From: a virus
Virus record (IMG/VR): IMGVR_UViG_3300046804_003423
Location: 1-20,111 of that record
DNA: 20,111 bases
Direction: 5' to 3' (one strand)
The notes beneath the pieces are model-generated. The model was not told where the DNA came from, ran no database searches, and saw only the letters and a list, made by a program, of their open reading frames with translations. This document shows, piece by piece, positions 20,053 through 20,111 of the stretch. Every line of letters starts with the position of its first letter. Positions within the stretch are counted from its first letter, which is position 1. The position numbers and the translations under genes were made by a program.

Positions 20053-20111
20053 TGCAAGTAGATCTAAAACATATTGCTCCACTAGTAAAGAAACAGTTTC
20101 CTGCTTTCTAT
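20052..20111 (+). CDS. Start of a further baseplate/virion gene (cut by window end)
   Basis: The ATG at 20052 overlaps the gp6 stop and opens a frame to the window end with 20 codons (MQVDLKHIAPLVKKQFPAFY). The LVKKQFPAFY start resembles large structural proteins that follow gp6 in marine T4-like phages, in the place of gp7, but too little is visible to name it. Confidence 0.6.
   Translation, partial: MQVDLKHIAPLVKKQFPAFY

Noticed and set aside
1-20111. tRNA genes, CRISPR arrays, insertion sequences, homing endonucleases, integrase or attachment sites
   Set aside because: None seen when reading both strands. The only tRNA-like structure is the acceptor domain of the tmRNA, and the only repeats are short leader or protein-internal ones.

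Overview
The window is a section of a T4-like myovirus genome (contractile-tailed, AT-rich). The evidence is the replication set gp33, gp59 and gp32, together with a nearly complete baseplate, hub and tail-assembly module (gp4, gp2-like, gp54-like, gp26, gp51, tape measure, gp48-like, gp53, gp27-like, gp5-like, gp25, gp6). The gene variants look like those of marine or otherwise distant T4 relatives rather than coliphage T4. The host is most likely an alphaproteobacterium. This is inferred from a phage-borne, circularly permuted (two-piece) tmRNA gene with an ANDN-type tag, a type best known from alphaproteobacteria, although some cyanobacteria and betaproteobacteria also have permuted tmRNAs.

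Layout. Bases 1-2590 (+): a run of small conserved-type phage genes, then a PhoH-like ATPase, a PD-(D/E)XK (MGME1/RecB-like) nuclease and a 46-residue basic protein. Bases 2591-3035: no protein gene; this stretch holds a promoter and the permuted ssrA (tmRNA) gene. Bases 3036-5047 (+): a small unknown gene, then gp33 (late-transcription co-activator), gp59 (helicase loader) and gp32 (ssDNA-binding protein), tightly overlapped. Bases 5048-10078 (-): gp4, a gp2-like protein, a gp54-like tube protein, gp26 with a programmed -1 frameshift into gp51, and the tape measure protein. Bases 10107-20111 (+): gp48-like, gp53, gp27-like hub, gp5-like OB/lysozyme, an amidase-like protein without histidines, a beta-helix spike with an M15 peptidase, a large unknown structural protein, gp25, gp6 and the start of one more gene.

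How it works together. The left part handles DNA metabolism and regulation, and the centre and right build the tail. gp33 is present, and exact TATAAATA boxes (the T4 late-promoter motif) occur at four places, each reading in the direction of the genes that follow. The two strongest unusual signals are the permuted phage tmRNA with its full set of structural hallmarks (G3-U70 acceptor stem, precursor helix, H-type pseudoknot, tag ending LAA) and the gp26/gp51 frameshift cassette directly before the tape measure gene (slippery T7, 7-nt spacer, 10-bp hairpin, no alternative start for the downstream frame). A third is a hub cassette in which the T4 gp5 functions are split over several genes and a second peptidoglycan-cleaving domain is added.
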